A stretch of 64,000 nucleotides of DNA from Aphanomyces cochlioides (Eukaryota > Oomycota > Saprolegniomycetes > Saprolegniales > Verrucalvaceae). Under the pieces are notes generated by a model. The model worked only from the letters and a program-made list of their open reading frames with translations. It ran no database searches and had not been told where the DNA came from. Position numbers and translations under genes: made by a program. Numbering within the stretch: the stretch's first letter is position 1; every line of letters starts with the position of its first letter. Below are positions 33,354-46,728 of the stretch, one piece after another. The stretch is from contig JAHQRK010000010.1 in the NCBI GenBank assembly GCA_019828595.1, positions 1,364,001 through 1,428,000 of the forward strand, given 5' to 3'.

Positions 33354-36300
33354 ATGTCGGCGAGACTTCGCGGAGTTGCTTGCAGCTACGAGACGTTCAC
33401 GTGTTTTCATTTGTTACGACTCCTCATCGACAATGACGAAGACACTATGGTGTTCCAACCCACAGTCGTCGACAGTGAACTCTTTCGCTTTCTCCGTGCT
33501 TTGTCAGTACTCCCCAAAACCGACTTGGAATCCTCAACCACAACGGAGAACTCGCAATCTGATCTATTGGGACAATTCTTGAATGGCCAAGCGTTTCCTT
33601 CGTCGGGACGATCAATGGACGTGATGGGTTATTTTGGAAGGCAATCTGCTGTGGAGCAGCAACTAACAACCGATGGGTGGTGGCTGCAGAACCTCTCCGA
33701 CTATATCAAGAATGAGGAAGAAGGAGTCTATGGTCTTATTCAAGGCAGCGTTGACGAAGACGGTGGCGACTTACGCGTCGTGTTGTTTGGATGGTTGACG
33801 AACGAGTCGTTTGAAGGCGTGTTCCTCCGTGAACGAGCCACGTATGTGCTTCGTTTCTTGACGACTTTGACATCAAACGTGGTCTGTTGCTTGGCACCTC
33901 AAGATATTATTCGCCCAAGTCCGGCTCCGAACTCTGAAGCATCGACGTTGCCGAAAAAGTACTCGGTCTCATTTTCAATCAAAACGGCCAAAGTCGAAGA
34001 GGAACAAGTGCGTTGTGAATTCAAGTATGAAGCTGGTTGGGGCGATGAATTTGATGATGGTGAGCTGGTTCCTGGGTCAGTGGTAGCATTGGCGGTGGTC
34101 AAGTCTGACCGACATGTTATCACGGAGCGTTCGAGTCAATATTTGACCTCTGTGGATGGCTTTGGAAAGTGGTTGATTGAAATAATGAAGACGCATGCTG
34201 TTGACGTACAATGTCAAATTCCAAGACCCATGATGGCTAGTGCTCTCAAGCTCAAGAACGAATTTCCAAAGGACGTGCTAGACAGCATTACTGAAGATGT
34301 CATTCGAAACCAAATACGTGTTGATGCCGACTTGAAAGTGAAGAATGACCTGGCCTTGATGCAAAAGCGCTGTGAAGAGAATGGAGCAATCGCATTTTTT
34401 GTCAGAATTGATGGTCCACAGCAAGAAAACTTGGCGAATGATGCATTGCAGAAAGACTTGAAAATGCTGAAAGGATGGCATATGTCTGTTGGGTCAGCTC
34501 TGCAACCAGCACTTGCCGATTTTCGCTCGACGATTGACATCACTGTCAACAAAGGGTATGAACCCATCGCGACAAAAAACGACTTTGAAACGAAGGGCGT
34601 ATGGGGCGGTGTGTGGCAATGGTTGACAACTGCAAAACAAATTTCATTTCCTTATTTGGCAAAGGGTGAGCTGGTGAAACAAGCATTGGACATCTCTGCA
34701 AACGAGTTGAAAAATCATTATCAAAGTTGGTGTCGTCTACTCAATACTGCCATGAAAAACGACAAAATTATTGCATGGCGAGTGAATCATGAATGCAATG
34801 CTATGATGAAACCAGTGAACCTGAAATCTATGTTGAGCAGCCGCAAAGAAGAAGTCGTGCGCAATTCCTTTGCCGTCATGATGGATAATCACACCAAGGC
34901 TCAACCTGATGGTCATCTCGTCACTGAAGTGGTCAATTGCTATAGCCATAATATTGTCTTCAGGAAGCAAGAAATTAAATAGGACGCGGAGATTGTCAGT
35001 GTGTATTGCGTATCAAAGACGTTTCCAGAGTTACGAGGCAGCTTCACGCTACCAAAGAAGGCCAAATTGGTGCACATATCGCTTGTTGAAGATGTTTGTG
35101 TAATTGTATATCTCCAAGAACGGGTTGCAAACATGGAAACTCATGTGCGAGCGTACAAGAAGTCGAATTGGACAAAATCCATCGCAACAAAACACTTCCC
35201 GAAGGAAACAAACCTTTGCGACTTTGATCCAAGCCATCGCCTTTTGGCTATGCTCCACTCGGATAATCTCGTCGACTTGTATGCTTTCAACGAATCATAC
35301 AAGGTTCTCGAACGTGTGCAAACAATCAATCTTCAGTTCCTGCGTGTGCAAAGTCCTTTTTATCGCATGGTGATCTTCGGCGGCGACAACCATGGTCTTG
35401 CTCTTATCGACCAAGAAGGAAGACTTCAGTCGTCCTTTCTTCGCTCCAAGCAAGTCTCTAAATTGGTTGAGCATCTGGTCATCATTGGCAATACAAAGCT
35501 GGTGAAAGCACAAGGCGGTACCATGCTGATGCTGCTGACTATGGACAAAATGGAACAAAGTTCTTACACTGTCAAGGTTCAGACTGTTCTCACAGCAGAC
35601 AATACCATGCTGCCCGAAGCGACTTTGAAAATGCCAGTGGTGATGGAATGGTCTCGCTGCTCTGTTTCATGCGTGGGCGAGAATTTAATCTGCTTTGACT
35701 CAGTGTCTACAAGAGTGCGTATGTGGAATCTGCACATTGCAACTGGAAAGATGGCGTGGCAGCTTCAAGGATCGCAAACCACAAAAGGTGAATCGGTTCC
35801 ATTGGAAGACCACCCCATGTGGTCGCTCTTTCACTTATATGAAAAGTTTCCAGTGCAAAGTTTGGTGGCCACATCGACTGGCAGTAATCTTGTGTCTGGC
35901 CGATTGCAAATACATGTATCCGGTATTGCGAACAAAGCCGCCGTGACAAATCTTCTGACGCTCGTCATGCATAAACTCCAAGGCTTGAACAAGAACTTGT
36001 CGCCGCTGAACTTGGAAGACGACTTGCAAGTCCATACCTCTGGCTCGGTATCCTGGTGTGGCTCGACGGTTGCGATGGCTCCATGGGTGTTGGAACTCGT
36101 CGGCTTTGTTCCAGTGCAAATTTGTCGTGCCAGAGATAACCAACTGGTCTTGCTAAACAACGGCCACGAGGAAAATTCAATGGGAACAGAAGCGCATGAA
36201 GTTGCCAAGTCGATTTGGTTTGGTCCGATCTCGGGTGTTTTACAGCACTGGAGTGGACCTGTGGTTGTCTTGACGTCGATGGGAAAGCAGTCGACGGGGA

Positions 36301-39226
36301 AGAGCTACTACTTGAATCACTTGACGGGTAGTTCGTTTGCTATTTCTGGCGCTCGATGCACGGATGGTGTGTGGCTCACTGTCCGCCTCATGGGAAATTG
36401 TCTGCTGGTTGTGTTGGACTTTGAAGGCTTGGGATCATTTGAGCGTTCGGCTCAAGAAGATACATTTTTGTCTGTGCTGAATGCCGCTGTCTCACGACTG
36501 ACGGTGTTTCGCATCGAGATGCGTTTCGACAAGGACATTGATACCATGTTTTCCAAGTTTCAGCAAGGCGTGTCGTTGTTGAAAGGCGATCCCCGATTAT
36601 TCCAAGGCAAGTTGTATTTGAATGCCAAAGATGTTAATCCCAATGATCAAAACACCGTCATCCATGAGTTCCAAACCAAGCTTGAAGCCATCTTGAACGA
36701 GAATCGAGGCGACAACTTTGTGACGGCGATGTATGGCGGGAATATGGAAATCACTTGCTGTCCTCCACTTGGCAATGTTGGCTATTATGAAGCTCTGGGC
36801 GAAGTATTGGAATTGCTGGAAAAGTCGAGAGACATGGTGTCATATGCGAACGGCTTAGATTTTTACGACTGCTTGACGATGGTGTTGTCCAAAATCAGCC
36901 TTTTGGATTGGACTTGCATGGAGGACAATTTGAAAGAGCGTTTGGCTATTGAACAGCGAAGTCAAATCCGTACAGCTCTTCACTACGGCAAGTTGGCCCA
37001 CTGCAGACTTGTGGACGGTGAGCCCGAAGAGTATGTTGAGAAGTGGACGACGTTGTTTACTGATACGGATATGATGGCGAATTTACCAGACGATGCGTCG
37101 ATGGATTTTGAGCTTGATTTGAATTTGAAGACGGAAGAGCTGCTACAAGAGTCGAAGATTATCTTGACGAAATTCTTCAAAGTATTCCTCGGGTTCGGCG
37201 AAGAACCACGAAGCCCATCAATAGAGGCTCAGTTCGACAATTTGTGGACATTTTTGTTGTGGCGCCGTGAGCATCGAGTGCGTCTGTGGGTCGCAAGTTT
37301 GCCTTCCGTCGATCGTGAAGAAATGGACGACTTGGACGCTTGCGTCTTAAAGCAGAAGCAATATCTGCGCCGATGTCAACTTACCTGCGCAAATTGCAAG
37401 TTAGGTTGCTTTGAGTGTTTTCTTCATGACTCTAGTGTTCCTCATGACTGCGGTACAAACCACAAATGCGTTAATCCATGTGCATATTGTGCTGCTTTGG
37501 GAGACAAGGAGATGTGCGCATCGGCGGCTGGTCACTCTGGACCTTGCAATTGCGGCTTGAAAGATCATACATGCAATGAACCTTGCGATATGATGGAAGC
37601 CTCGAATTGCGAGAAGACTTGCAGCTTGGAAGTTGGACACGAAGAGCCTCATTCGTGTGGTGTGAAGCTCCATTGCTGTGGTCAACCCTGTCAGGCCGTC
37701 GAATGCCGTGGCTCGTGCACGTTACCGTTTGAAAATCCCCACGACCGCCACATGTGTGGTGCCAACCGTTGCCAGCAGACTTGCGTGATGCCCGACTGTG
37801 GTAACACTTGTGCCGCACCCGATCATTTTCATCCTGTGGGCGCCAACCATTTATGCGGTCAACCCCACCGTTGCACGGCTGAGTGCAAAGAAGACGGCAT
37901 TTGCAAGATCAAAGTGCACTTGGAAAAAATTACCGAGACATTGCAGGAAAGCGTGACACGTTTGCCTTTACTCGGCAAGAAATGAATGGATCGAAGCGCA
38001 AATGCAGTGAAGTCTTGTCAGCCAAAACGACGTCACATTTTGATAACCACCGATGCAACAGCACAATTCACTACTGTGACGCTCGTTGCCCCTGCTGCCA
38101 ATACTTTTGTGACAAGGAATATGGCCACGATGGCTTGCATCGAACATCCCATGGCAATATGAAGGACACTTACTTTGTGTCGGACTCATAGGCCGTTGAC
38201 ATTGGCGACCGAAAGTATACTGCTGGAGAGCAAGGCGTTGCGGAGATGTGTCCATTTTTCTGTTCCAAGATGGGCCGAGGACATGTTCACTTTATGCCAT
38301 GCCAGCACAAAGCCAACACTTGTGTCTATACAACGTCGGATGGACGCAAGCATTGCAATCTCAAATTGGAGCCAAATCCGACAATGCCGATGGACGAAGT
38401 TCTCCACGAAACGTATTGGAAGACATTGGGTTGGGAGGATCCAGTCACCAGCGCGGTGGAGAAGGCATCGTTCAAGTTGTGCCCATTCAAGTGTGATGCG
38501 TCGGATCACTCTGAAGACTCTCCATCGTATTGCATTTTGGACGCTTGGCATGATATTGTGGACAAGTCTGACCCACGAGGACAAAAAGCCGGCCAGTCTG
38601 TCGTCCAAGGCCATTTGCTTGCTTGCCAACATTATGCCGCTCTTGGGAAGGCTCATCATATATTTGTCTTGGATGCGTCAGGATCGATGAAGGGAGATCC
38701 TTGGACTACACTTCTGGATGCTGTAAACGGCTATCTCCAAGAACAAGTGGCCAAAAAAGGTGCCGACTGTGGTGATCTTGTATCGGTTGTGACTTTCAGT
38801 TCGAGTGGCTTGATTGTGTTTGAAGTGCAACCTATTGAGTCGAAACTTACCACTGAGATTCCATTTGAAGGCACTGGAACTAACTTTGTCATCGGATTGC
38901 ATTGTGCGATTGAAGTGCTGTCGCGCAATCGTCACGATAAGTACACTCCAGTGTTGCTTTTCTTCTCGGATGGTTATACCAACACAAATAACAGCGGCGA
39001 ATTCCTCGCCGACTACATTGTTGCCAGCTTTGAGCGATTCAATCTTTCGACCTACTTGGTTGGCTTTGGCGACATGAATTATGTTCGTTTGGAGAAATTG
39101 GCCGCACGGCTTCATGGAAGTTTCCATAATGCTGTGTCAGATATTGATCTATTGGACACGTTCAAATCGATCTCCGTGTCTGTGCACTTACGCTCGGGTC
39201 TTGTAGCCAAGACAGCAGCCGCGTAG
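33354..39226 (+). pseudogene. VLIG-like GTPase / NF-X1-like / vWA protein, copy 2 (three lesions)
   Basis: Starts with the family's MSARLRGVACSYETF. Interrupted by TAG at 34980-34982, by loss of one base near 37942 (the frame of ITET continues as AGKRDTFAFTRQEM) and by TAG at 38189-38191. Otherwise every domain is present: P-loop GKQSTGKS (about 36285-36310), DFEGLGS (about 36418), Cys/His-rich region (about 37370-38520), and vWA with DASGSM (about 38668) and FSDGYTN. The G-domain segment 36204-36622 is base-for-base identical to 51830-52248 of copy 4, while the flanks differ. This copy may still be transcribed but cannot give the full protein by normal translation. Confidence 0.85.
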
Positions 39227-39984
39227 AACTTTGGGAGTGTAAAGCTTGGACTTCTCATTAGTTGTTTGAAGCGCCTCTGTGCCTGTTCGTATAAAAATGG
39301 TTTGTATACATTTTGCTCCGTCATCATTGAGACAACATCTTACTTCCAGTCGACGACACTAGAGCAAGGCTATTGGCACACTGGTCAATAATACGCTATT
39401 CTCTGAAGCTCCAGGATTGACTGTGAGTTGTAAGTTTTATACCTGGATACAATATCTAGTCCTCAAGATCAACACACCAATATCCACAAAATCTGTCTGC
39501 ATCTCACTGTCAAGCATCAATTCGTGCACCCCAGGCAAAAAAACACGATTAGGTCCCTGTGTATGTGCCTCGGTCCTTGACAACATTTCGAACTACTGCT
39601 TGCTCTAAGCAAGGTGAACTAGTCCATGAAACCGAGGACGAAGTTGGAAATGTTCCTGAACATTTCTCGTCTTTGTATGGTGCCATCTAGAAATGCATCT
39701 GATGGTTCTTCGTTATGCTCTTGGGCTCATCCATACATTTGCTTGCACGAAGTCGAGTCGACTAGTTTATGCCTCATTTGGATTTGTAATGGTGAATACA
39801 GCTCAAGCAAGCTGATTGTGGTTACGTTTATGGCGTTATCGCAGATGATCGACTTCAGTTCTTTATTAGTATACTGTAACGGTGCTGATGAGTCAGTGGA
39901 CCAGTTGGAGCATTGCGGCTGTCATTGTCGATGGAATCATTCAGGTTGATCACTGTAAGGTCATGCCATATTTAATATGCACGA
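39227..39984. other. Region downstream of copy 2, no gene recognised
   Basis: The plus ORF at 39626-39949 has no recognisable domain and may be the 5' part of the relic that follows. Nothing else is supported. Confidence 0.3.
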
Positions 39985-41300
39985 ATGTTTTTCTCCTTGT
40001 GGCTGATGTGCTCTATTGCATGGGACAAGATGTATATGAATGAGAAAGGTGGCAATCCGAATGACCAAGAGTCAGTAGGTTTTGAATTTCAAACAAACTT
40101 GAAAGAACGAATGCAATGCCGAAAATTTGTGATAACCATGGAGGTAATGTCGAAATCACTTGCTATCCTACGCTTCGTAGTGTCGATTATTATGAAGATC
40201 TGAACGAGGGATTAGAAATTTTGAACGAGTCTCGAGATGATGCGTCGTGATTTTTTTACGATAGTTGTGTCCGTTGATTGGACTTTTAGAAAGACAACAT
40301 TAGGAGAGACTAGCCATTGAATTGCGACATCGAATACGAATGGGCCTGTGATATCCGTTAGCGACAAGTCAAAAGACTAGCGGATGATATCTTCGCGTCC
40401 ACATGGAATCTATAGTCATAGATGACATTACTACAAAGAAGAAAGAAAACGTAGTTCACTTAGGCTCATGACATTCCACAACGAAGCTACATGATTGAAT
40501 ACTTCACAGTTCAAAATTTCAAATTTTAAGGAAAACTGGATGCGACATATTGTGAGTCATACAACCACAGTGCTGCGATCTGAAGCGCGATTTGCATCAA
40601 CCAAGGATACCAAGCAATTGGCAGTCATATTTTGAGCTGATTGTGTTGTGGAACGCGACTTCAAAGCTTGTTACGAGTGTCTTTCGAGGATCTAATTATC
40701 CATTTCTCCAAAAAAATATCATTCCAAAGGTTTATCTTGAGTTTTGTATGTGAATGCTGCCTTGCTCAACTTTGGCGCATTTGGGAATAAGAATGATCTA
40801 AAAATACCTCAGAATTCGTTCAAGGATTATATTTTACAAGTTTCAAGCCAATCAGACAAACTTGAAGTATCTCATTTTTAACCACTCGCATCTTTTCCAA
40901 TCAAAGTTTTTGTCAACAGTTTGACCCACAATGTGTCACTGACCCAAAATGTGTCGCTAACTGATATGGAAAGTAGGTTGACTGTGATTGTGGACGGAGA
41001 GCCAGAAGAGTTGTTGAGAAGAGGAACATTTGTTCGATAATACTGAAATGCTGGACGATTTACCAGAAGAGGCTTCTTTGGCCTTTCATCTCGACGTGGA
41101 TCTCATGCCAAGCGGTAGAGGGCCAGGGTTGGTGCGCGTTGCCGTTCGAGAATGGACATGACCTCCACATGTGTGGTTTCACCCGTTGCCTGCAGACTTG
41201 TGTGAATCTCTACCTTCGCAATAGCATGCGCATCTTGCCAATGAGCTAAGCGATGCTGCTTCTAAAACCACGTCACACAATCTATTATGAAGGCCAGGTG
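39985..41300 (+). pseudogene. Highly decayed relic of a GTPase/vWA family copy
   Basis: Scattered matches in family order: KMYMNEKGGNPNDQESVGFEF (about 40030-40095, equivalent to LYLNAKDVNPNDQ), SRDDAS, FYDSC and the IELRIQIRMGL equivalent up to 40350, VDGEPEE (about 40995), then WCALPFENGHDLHMCG (about 41130-41180). Stops and frameshifts are everywhere. The relic is split by the insertion at 40355-40961. Confidence 0.6.
40355..40961. mobile_element. TIR insertion of about 607 bp inside the relic
   Basis: The left side has GTTAGCGACA two bases in; the right side ends TGTCGCTAAC, its exact reverse complement. TGATAT flanks both sides (40349-40354 and 40962-40967), a likely 6-bp target duplication. 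The relic's homology to the family stops on one side and resumes on the other. No coding capacity seen. Confidence 0.5.
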
Positions 41301-41349
41301 GCTCGGTCACTTGAAACAACTCGGCAATCCTCAGTGACACCTGTCATTG

Positions 41350-41870
41350 AGTTCCTATGTCGATAAAATTCTTCAAAAGTGCTGAAGATAAGCTGCCTGC
41401 AAGGGTTGCGGTCTTGTCCTTCTGTCACAGTGTATGGCTCGACTTTTTAGGGCAAGAGGAGTTGACCCCGAAACTATTCTTGCCGGAAATTAAATCCCAA
41501 AGGCATCGCTTCCATTGCGAGCATGTTATTTACCCTCAAATACAAGAGTTTAATCATGTTGGTGGTGTCATGGTCCGTCTCCTCGATATCGAGCGAAGAA
41601 CCAAGAAAACATTTCAATGGGTCGAGAGTACAGTGTTGACATCGATGTCGTCGAGGAAGAAAGAATTGCGAGCAATTGATTCGGATGTGGATTTGTGGAT
41701 TCGGCGTATATCGGATAATTTTAAAGCACGTAGGAATTGAAAGACTTTGTCCTCATACAATGTCGCTGGGGACAGCTTGTCTTGTTCGCTAGGATCAATG
41801 CGCAATGAATGATACAACTTGAGCGACTAGCTGCCACAAATACTCCACGGCAGTTCGATGACATGGATTC
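41350..41870 (-). pseudogene. Relic of the family's N-terminal region
   Basis: The minus strand reads LYHSLRIDPSEQ ... YEDKVFQFLRALKL (from 41817), equivalent to CYHLLRLL ... DSELFRFLRAL at the start of the long copies. It degenerates downstream. The overlapping plus ORF at 41357-41740 is probably a shadow. Confidence 0.5.
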
Positions 41871-42075
41871 ACTTTTCAGAACGAAAAAACATAAATTGAA
41901 CTGCCAGTAGAGCGAGAAATCCGTCGCAATCCTCTTCGATCGGTTGATTAAGTTGTTTCTAGTCCGCTCGTTGCAAGCTCCAGAGCTGAACTACTACTGA
42001 TATTTATCTATCGAAGCATCAAACAAATTGTAATAGCTTCGAGCTTGTCATTTCATATATCGTTATTCTTACTAG

Positions 42076-42686
42076 TTAGTGGTTTACTGCGACGAGCCCA
42101 GATTGCAAATGAACCGACACTGAAATTGACTTGAATTTTTCTAAAAGGTCAATGCCTGACACTGCATTGTGAAAGCTACCGCGTAGTCGAACAGCTAACT
42201 TCTCCAAGCAGACAAAGTCCATCTCGCCAAAGCCAACCAAGTAGCTCGCCAAGTTGTGTCGCTCAAAATTCGTCACAATGTGATCAGCCAAGTAGACTCC
42301 ACTGTCTTCCGTATTTGGAAATCCGTCCGAGAAGAAGAGCAGCACTGGAGAATAGACGTCGTGAGGGTTGCGAGACAGCACTTCAATCGCACAACGCAAG
42401 CCTGTGTCGTAGTCCGTGCTTGGTCCTTCTTGAAATGGAATCTCCTTGTTGACTTTGCTCACGAGAGGCGCTGCTTCATACTCAATGACTCCATACGAAC
42501 TGAAAGTAATCACAGACACAATATCATCGCACTCGTTCCCTTTCTTGTTGACTTGTTCTTGCAAATATCCATGAAAGGCATCAGTTAGCTCGTCCCAAGG
42601 AGAGCCCCACATTGACGCCGATGCATCCAAAACAAAGATATGGTGCGTCTTCCCACGGGTAGCGTAATGGCGGCATGCGAATAAAT
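42076..42686 (-). pseudogene. Truncated vWA-domain fragment of the family
   Basis: From 42686 the minus strand reads HLFACRHYATRGKTHHIF then VLDASASM (MIDAS), FSDGFPN and a normal C-terminal tail ending at 42076. The reading frame is intact, but everything upstream of the vWA domain is missing. The breakpoint coincides with the outer end of the large inverted repeat, so the duplication cut through an older copy. Confidence 0.75.
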
Positions 42687-45600
42687 GAGCTTTAAAGCCT
42701 AGCGTACATTTCGACGAAGACGTATAAAGCCTTTACCGATGACGACGGACAAGTACGAGGTTGTGCCTTCCTGCTTGATGAAAGAAATTAGCAGTGAATT
42801 CCATATATTGTCACAAAAAGTAAAAATTCAAACTAAGGCAAAGCGCCCCAAGACAAAAACTACGTCGCTGCTGTCTTGGCAACAAGTCCCGAGCGTAAGT
42901 GCACAGACACGGAGATTGACTTGAACGTTTCCAGCAGGTCAATACCCGACACAGCATTGTGGAAACTTCCATGGAGACGCGTGGCCAATTTCTCCAAACA
43001 CACATAATTCATATTGCCAAAGCCGACCAAGTAGCTCGAAAGATTGAATCGCTCGAAGTTGGCAACAATGTGGTCGGCGAGAAATTCGCCGCTGCCCGTC
43101 GTGTTGGAATACCCATCCGAGAAGAAAAGCAACACTGGGGAAAACATGTCGTGGCGATTACGCGACAGCACTTCAATTGCACAACGCAATCCCGTGTCAA
43201 AGTCAGTTCCAGCGCCTTGGAAGGGAATTTGAGTGTTGATCTTCGACGCAATAGGTTGCGCTTCAAACACAATCAAGCCACTCGAACTGAAAGTCACAAC
43301 TGACACAAGATCGCCACAGTCGACACCCTTCTTGTTGACTTGCTCTTGCAAATATCCATGCACGGCATCAGTGAGGGCAGCCCACGGGGGGCCAGACATC
43401 GATCCAGAAGCATCCAAAACAAAAATATGATGCGTCTTCCCGCGAGCGGCGTAATGCTTGCAGGCAAACAAATGGCCTTGGACGACAGAATGGTTGGCTT
43501 GTTGTCCTCGTGGGTCAGTCTTGTCCACAATATCATGCCAAGCGTCCAAAATGCAATACGATGGAGAGTCTTCAGAGTGATCCGACGCATCACACTTGAA
43601 TGGACACAGCTTGAACGATGCCTTCTCCACCGCGCTGGTGACTGGATCCTCCCAACCCAATGTCTTCCAATACGTTTCGTGAAGCACTTCGTCCATCGGC
43701 ATTGTCGGATTTGGCTCCAATTTGAGATTGCAATGCTTGCGTCCATCCGACGTTGTATAGACACAAGTGTTGGCTTTGTGCTTGCATGGCATGAAGTGAA
43801 CATGTCCACGACCCATCTTGGAGCAGAAAAATGGACACATCTCCGCAACGCCTTGCTCTCCAGCGGTATACTTACGGTCGCCAATATCCACCGCTTGCGA
43901 GTCCGACACAAAGTACGTGTCCTTCATGTTGCCATGGGATGTTCGATGCAGGTCAGCGTGGCCATAAGCCTTGTCACAGAAGTATTGGCAACAAGGACAG
44001 CGAACGTCGCAGTAGTGAATCGCGCTGTTGCATCGATGGTCGTCTGGATGCGACGTTGTATCGGCCGCGACAGCTTCACTGCACTTGCGCTTCGTGCCGT
44101 TCATTTCTTGTCGGGTGAAGTCAAAAGTGCCTCGCTTGCCAGCAAAAGTTTCTGTGATTTTTTCCAAGTGCACTTTGATCTCGCAAATGCCGTCTTCCTT
44201 GCATTCAGCCGTGCAACGGTGGGGTTGACCGCACAAGTGGTTGGCGCCCACAGGATGAAAATGATCGGGTGCGGCACAAGTGTTACCACAGTCGGGCATC
44301 ACGCAAGTCTGCTGGCAACGGTTGGCACCACACATGTGGCGGTCGTGGGGATTTTCAAACGGTAACGTGCACGAGCCACGGCATTCGACGGCCTGACAGG
44401 GTTGACCACAGCAATGGAGCTTCACACCACACGAATGAGGCTCTTCGTGTCCAACTTCCAAGCTGCAAGTCTTCTCGCAATTCGAGGCTTCCATCATATC
44501 GCAAGGTTCATTGCAAGTATGATCTTTCAAACCGCAATTGCAAGGCCCAGAGTGACCAGCCACCGATGCGCACATCTCCTTATCTCCAAGGGATGCACAA
44601 TGCACACATGGATTGACGCACTTGTGGTTGGTCCCGCAGTCATGAGGAACAGTTGCATCGTGTAGGAAACACTCAAAGCAACCCAACTTACAGTGTGCGC
44701 AGGTATGTTGGCATCGGCGGAGGTGTTGCTTCAGTTTCAAAACGCAAGCATCCAAGTCATCCATTTCTTCTCGACCGACGGAAGGCAAACTTGAGACCCA
44801 CAGACGCACTCTGTGCTCACGACGCCACAACAAAAATGTCCACAAATTGTCGAATTGGGCCTCAATCGAAGGACTTCGCGGTTCGTCCACATACTCAAGA
44901 TACGTCTTGAAGAATTTCATCAAAATAATTTTCGACTCTTGTAGCAGCTTTTCCGTCTTCAAATTCAAATCCAGCTCAAAATCCATCGACGCATCTTCTG
45001 GTAAACTCTGCACGATATCAGTATCGGCAAACAACGTCTTCCACTTCTCAACGTACTCTTCGGGCTCACCATCCACAAGTCCGCAGTGAGCCAACTTGCC
45101 GTAGCGAAGAGCTGTACGGATTTGACTTCGCAGTTCAATGGCCAAGCGCTCCTTCAAATGTCCTCCATGCAAGTCCAATCCAAAAGACTGATCTTGGACA
45201 ACACCATCGTCAAGCAGTCGTAGAAGTCCAAACCGTTCGCATACGGCACCATGTCTCTCGACTTTTCCAGCAATTCCAATCCTTCGCCTAGCGCTTCGTA
45301 ATAGCCAACATTGCCAAGTGGAGGACAGCAAGTGATCTCGACATTGCCACCATACATCGCTGTCACAAAGTTGTCGGCTCGATTCTCGTTCAAGATGGCT
45401 TCAAGCTTGGTTTGGAACTCATGGATGACGGTGTTTTGATCATTGGGATTGACATCTTTGGCGTTCAAATACAACTTGCCTTGGAATAATCGGGGATCGC
45501 CTTTCAACAACGACACGCCTTGCTGAAACTTGGAAAACATGGTATCAATGTCCTTGTCGAAACGCATCTCGATGCGAAACACCGTCAGTCGTGAGACAGC

Positions 45601-46728
45601 GGCATTCAGCACAGACAAAAATGTATCTTCTTGAGCCGAACGCTCAAATGATCCCAAGCCTTCAAAGTCCAACACAACCAGCAGACAATTTCCCATGAGG
45701 CGGACAGTGAGCCACACACCATCCGTGCATCGAGCGCCAGAAATAGCAAACGAACTACCCGTCAAGTGATTCAAGTAGTAGCTCTTCCCCGTCGACTGCT
45801 TTCCCATCGACGTCAAGACAACCACAGGTCCACTCCAGTGCTGTAAAACACCCGAGATCGGACCAAACCAAATCGACTTGGCCACTTCATGCGCTTCCGT
45901 TCCAAATGAACTCTCCTCTTGGCCGTTCTTCAGCAAGACCAGTTGGTTATCTCTGGCACGGCAAATTTGCACTGGAACAAAGCCGACGAGTTCCAACACC
46001 CATGGAGCCATCGACACCGTCGAGCCACACCAGGATACCGAGCCAGAGGTATGGACTTGCAAGTCGTCTTCCAAATTGAGCGGCGACAAGTTCTTGTTCA
46101 AGCCTTGGAGTTTGTGCATGACGAACGTCAAGAGATCTGTCATGACGGCTTTGTTCGCCATGCCAGATACGTGCAATTGCAGTCGACCAGACACCAGAGC
46201 ATTGTCTATCGACTTGGCCACCAGACTTTGCACTGGAAACTTTTCAAACAAGTGAAAGAGAGACCACATCGGATGGGCTTCCAAAACATTCGATTCGCCT
46301 TTCGTGGTTTGCGATCCTTGGAGTTGCCACGCCATCTTTCCAGTTGCAATATGAAGCGTCCACATGCGAACTCGGGTCGACTCTGGATCAAAGCAGACTA
46401 AAGTCTCCCCAACGCATGAAACAGAGCATCGAGACCATTCCATCACCACTGGTATTTTCAATGCCGCTTCAGGCAGCATGGTATTGTCAGCTGTGAGAAT
46501 GGTCTGAACTTTGACAGTGTAAGAACTTTCGTGCATATCGTCCATCGTCAGCAGCATGAGCATGGCACCACCTTGCACTTTCACCACCTTTGTATTGCCA
46601 ATGATGACCAAGTGTTCAACCAGCTTGGAAACTTGCTTGGATCGAATAAAAGACGACTGGAGCCGTCCCTCGTGGTCAATCACAGCAAGGCCATGGTTGT
46701 CACCACCGAAGATCACCATACGACTGAA
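42687..46728 (-). repeat. Left arm of a large inverted repeat (about 4.04 kb)
   Basis: Reverse complement of 50984-55026. Even the accidental ORFs in all frames are the same in both arms. The only difference I could place is a 1-bp deletion near 45158. The arm includes about 170 bp of 3' flank beyond the coding end. Confidence 0.9.

Noticed and set aside
43340..44365. Long plus-strand ORF of 341 codons, also present as 53348-54373 minus
   Set aside because: It is the antisense shadow of the Cys/His-rich coding region and appears twice only because the two arms are nearly identical.
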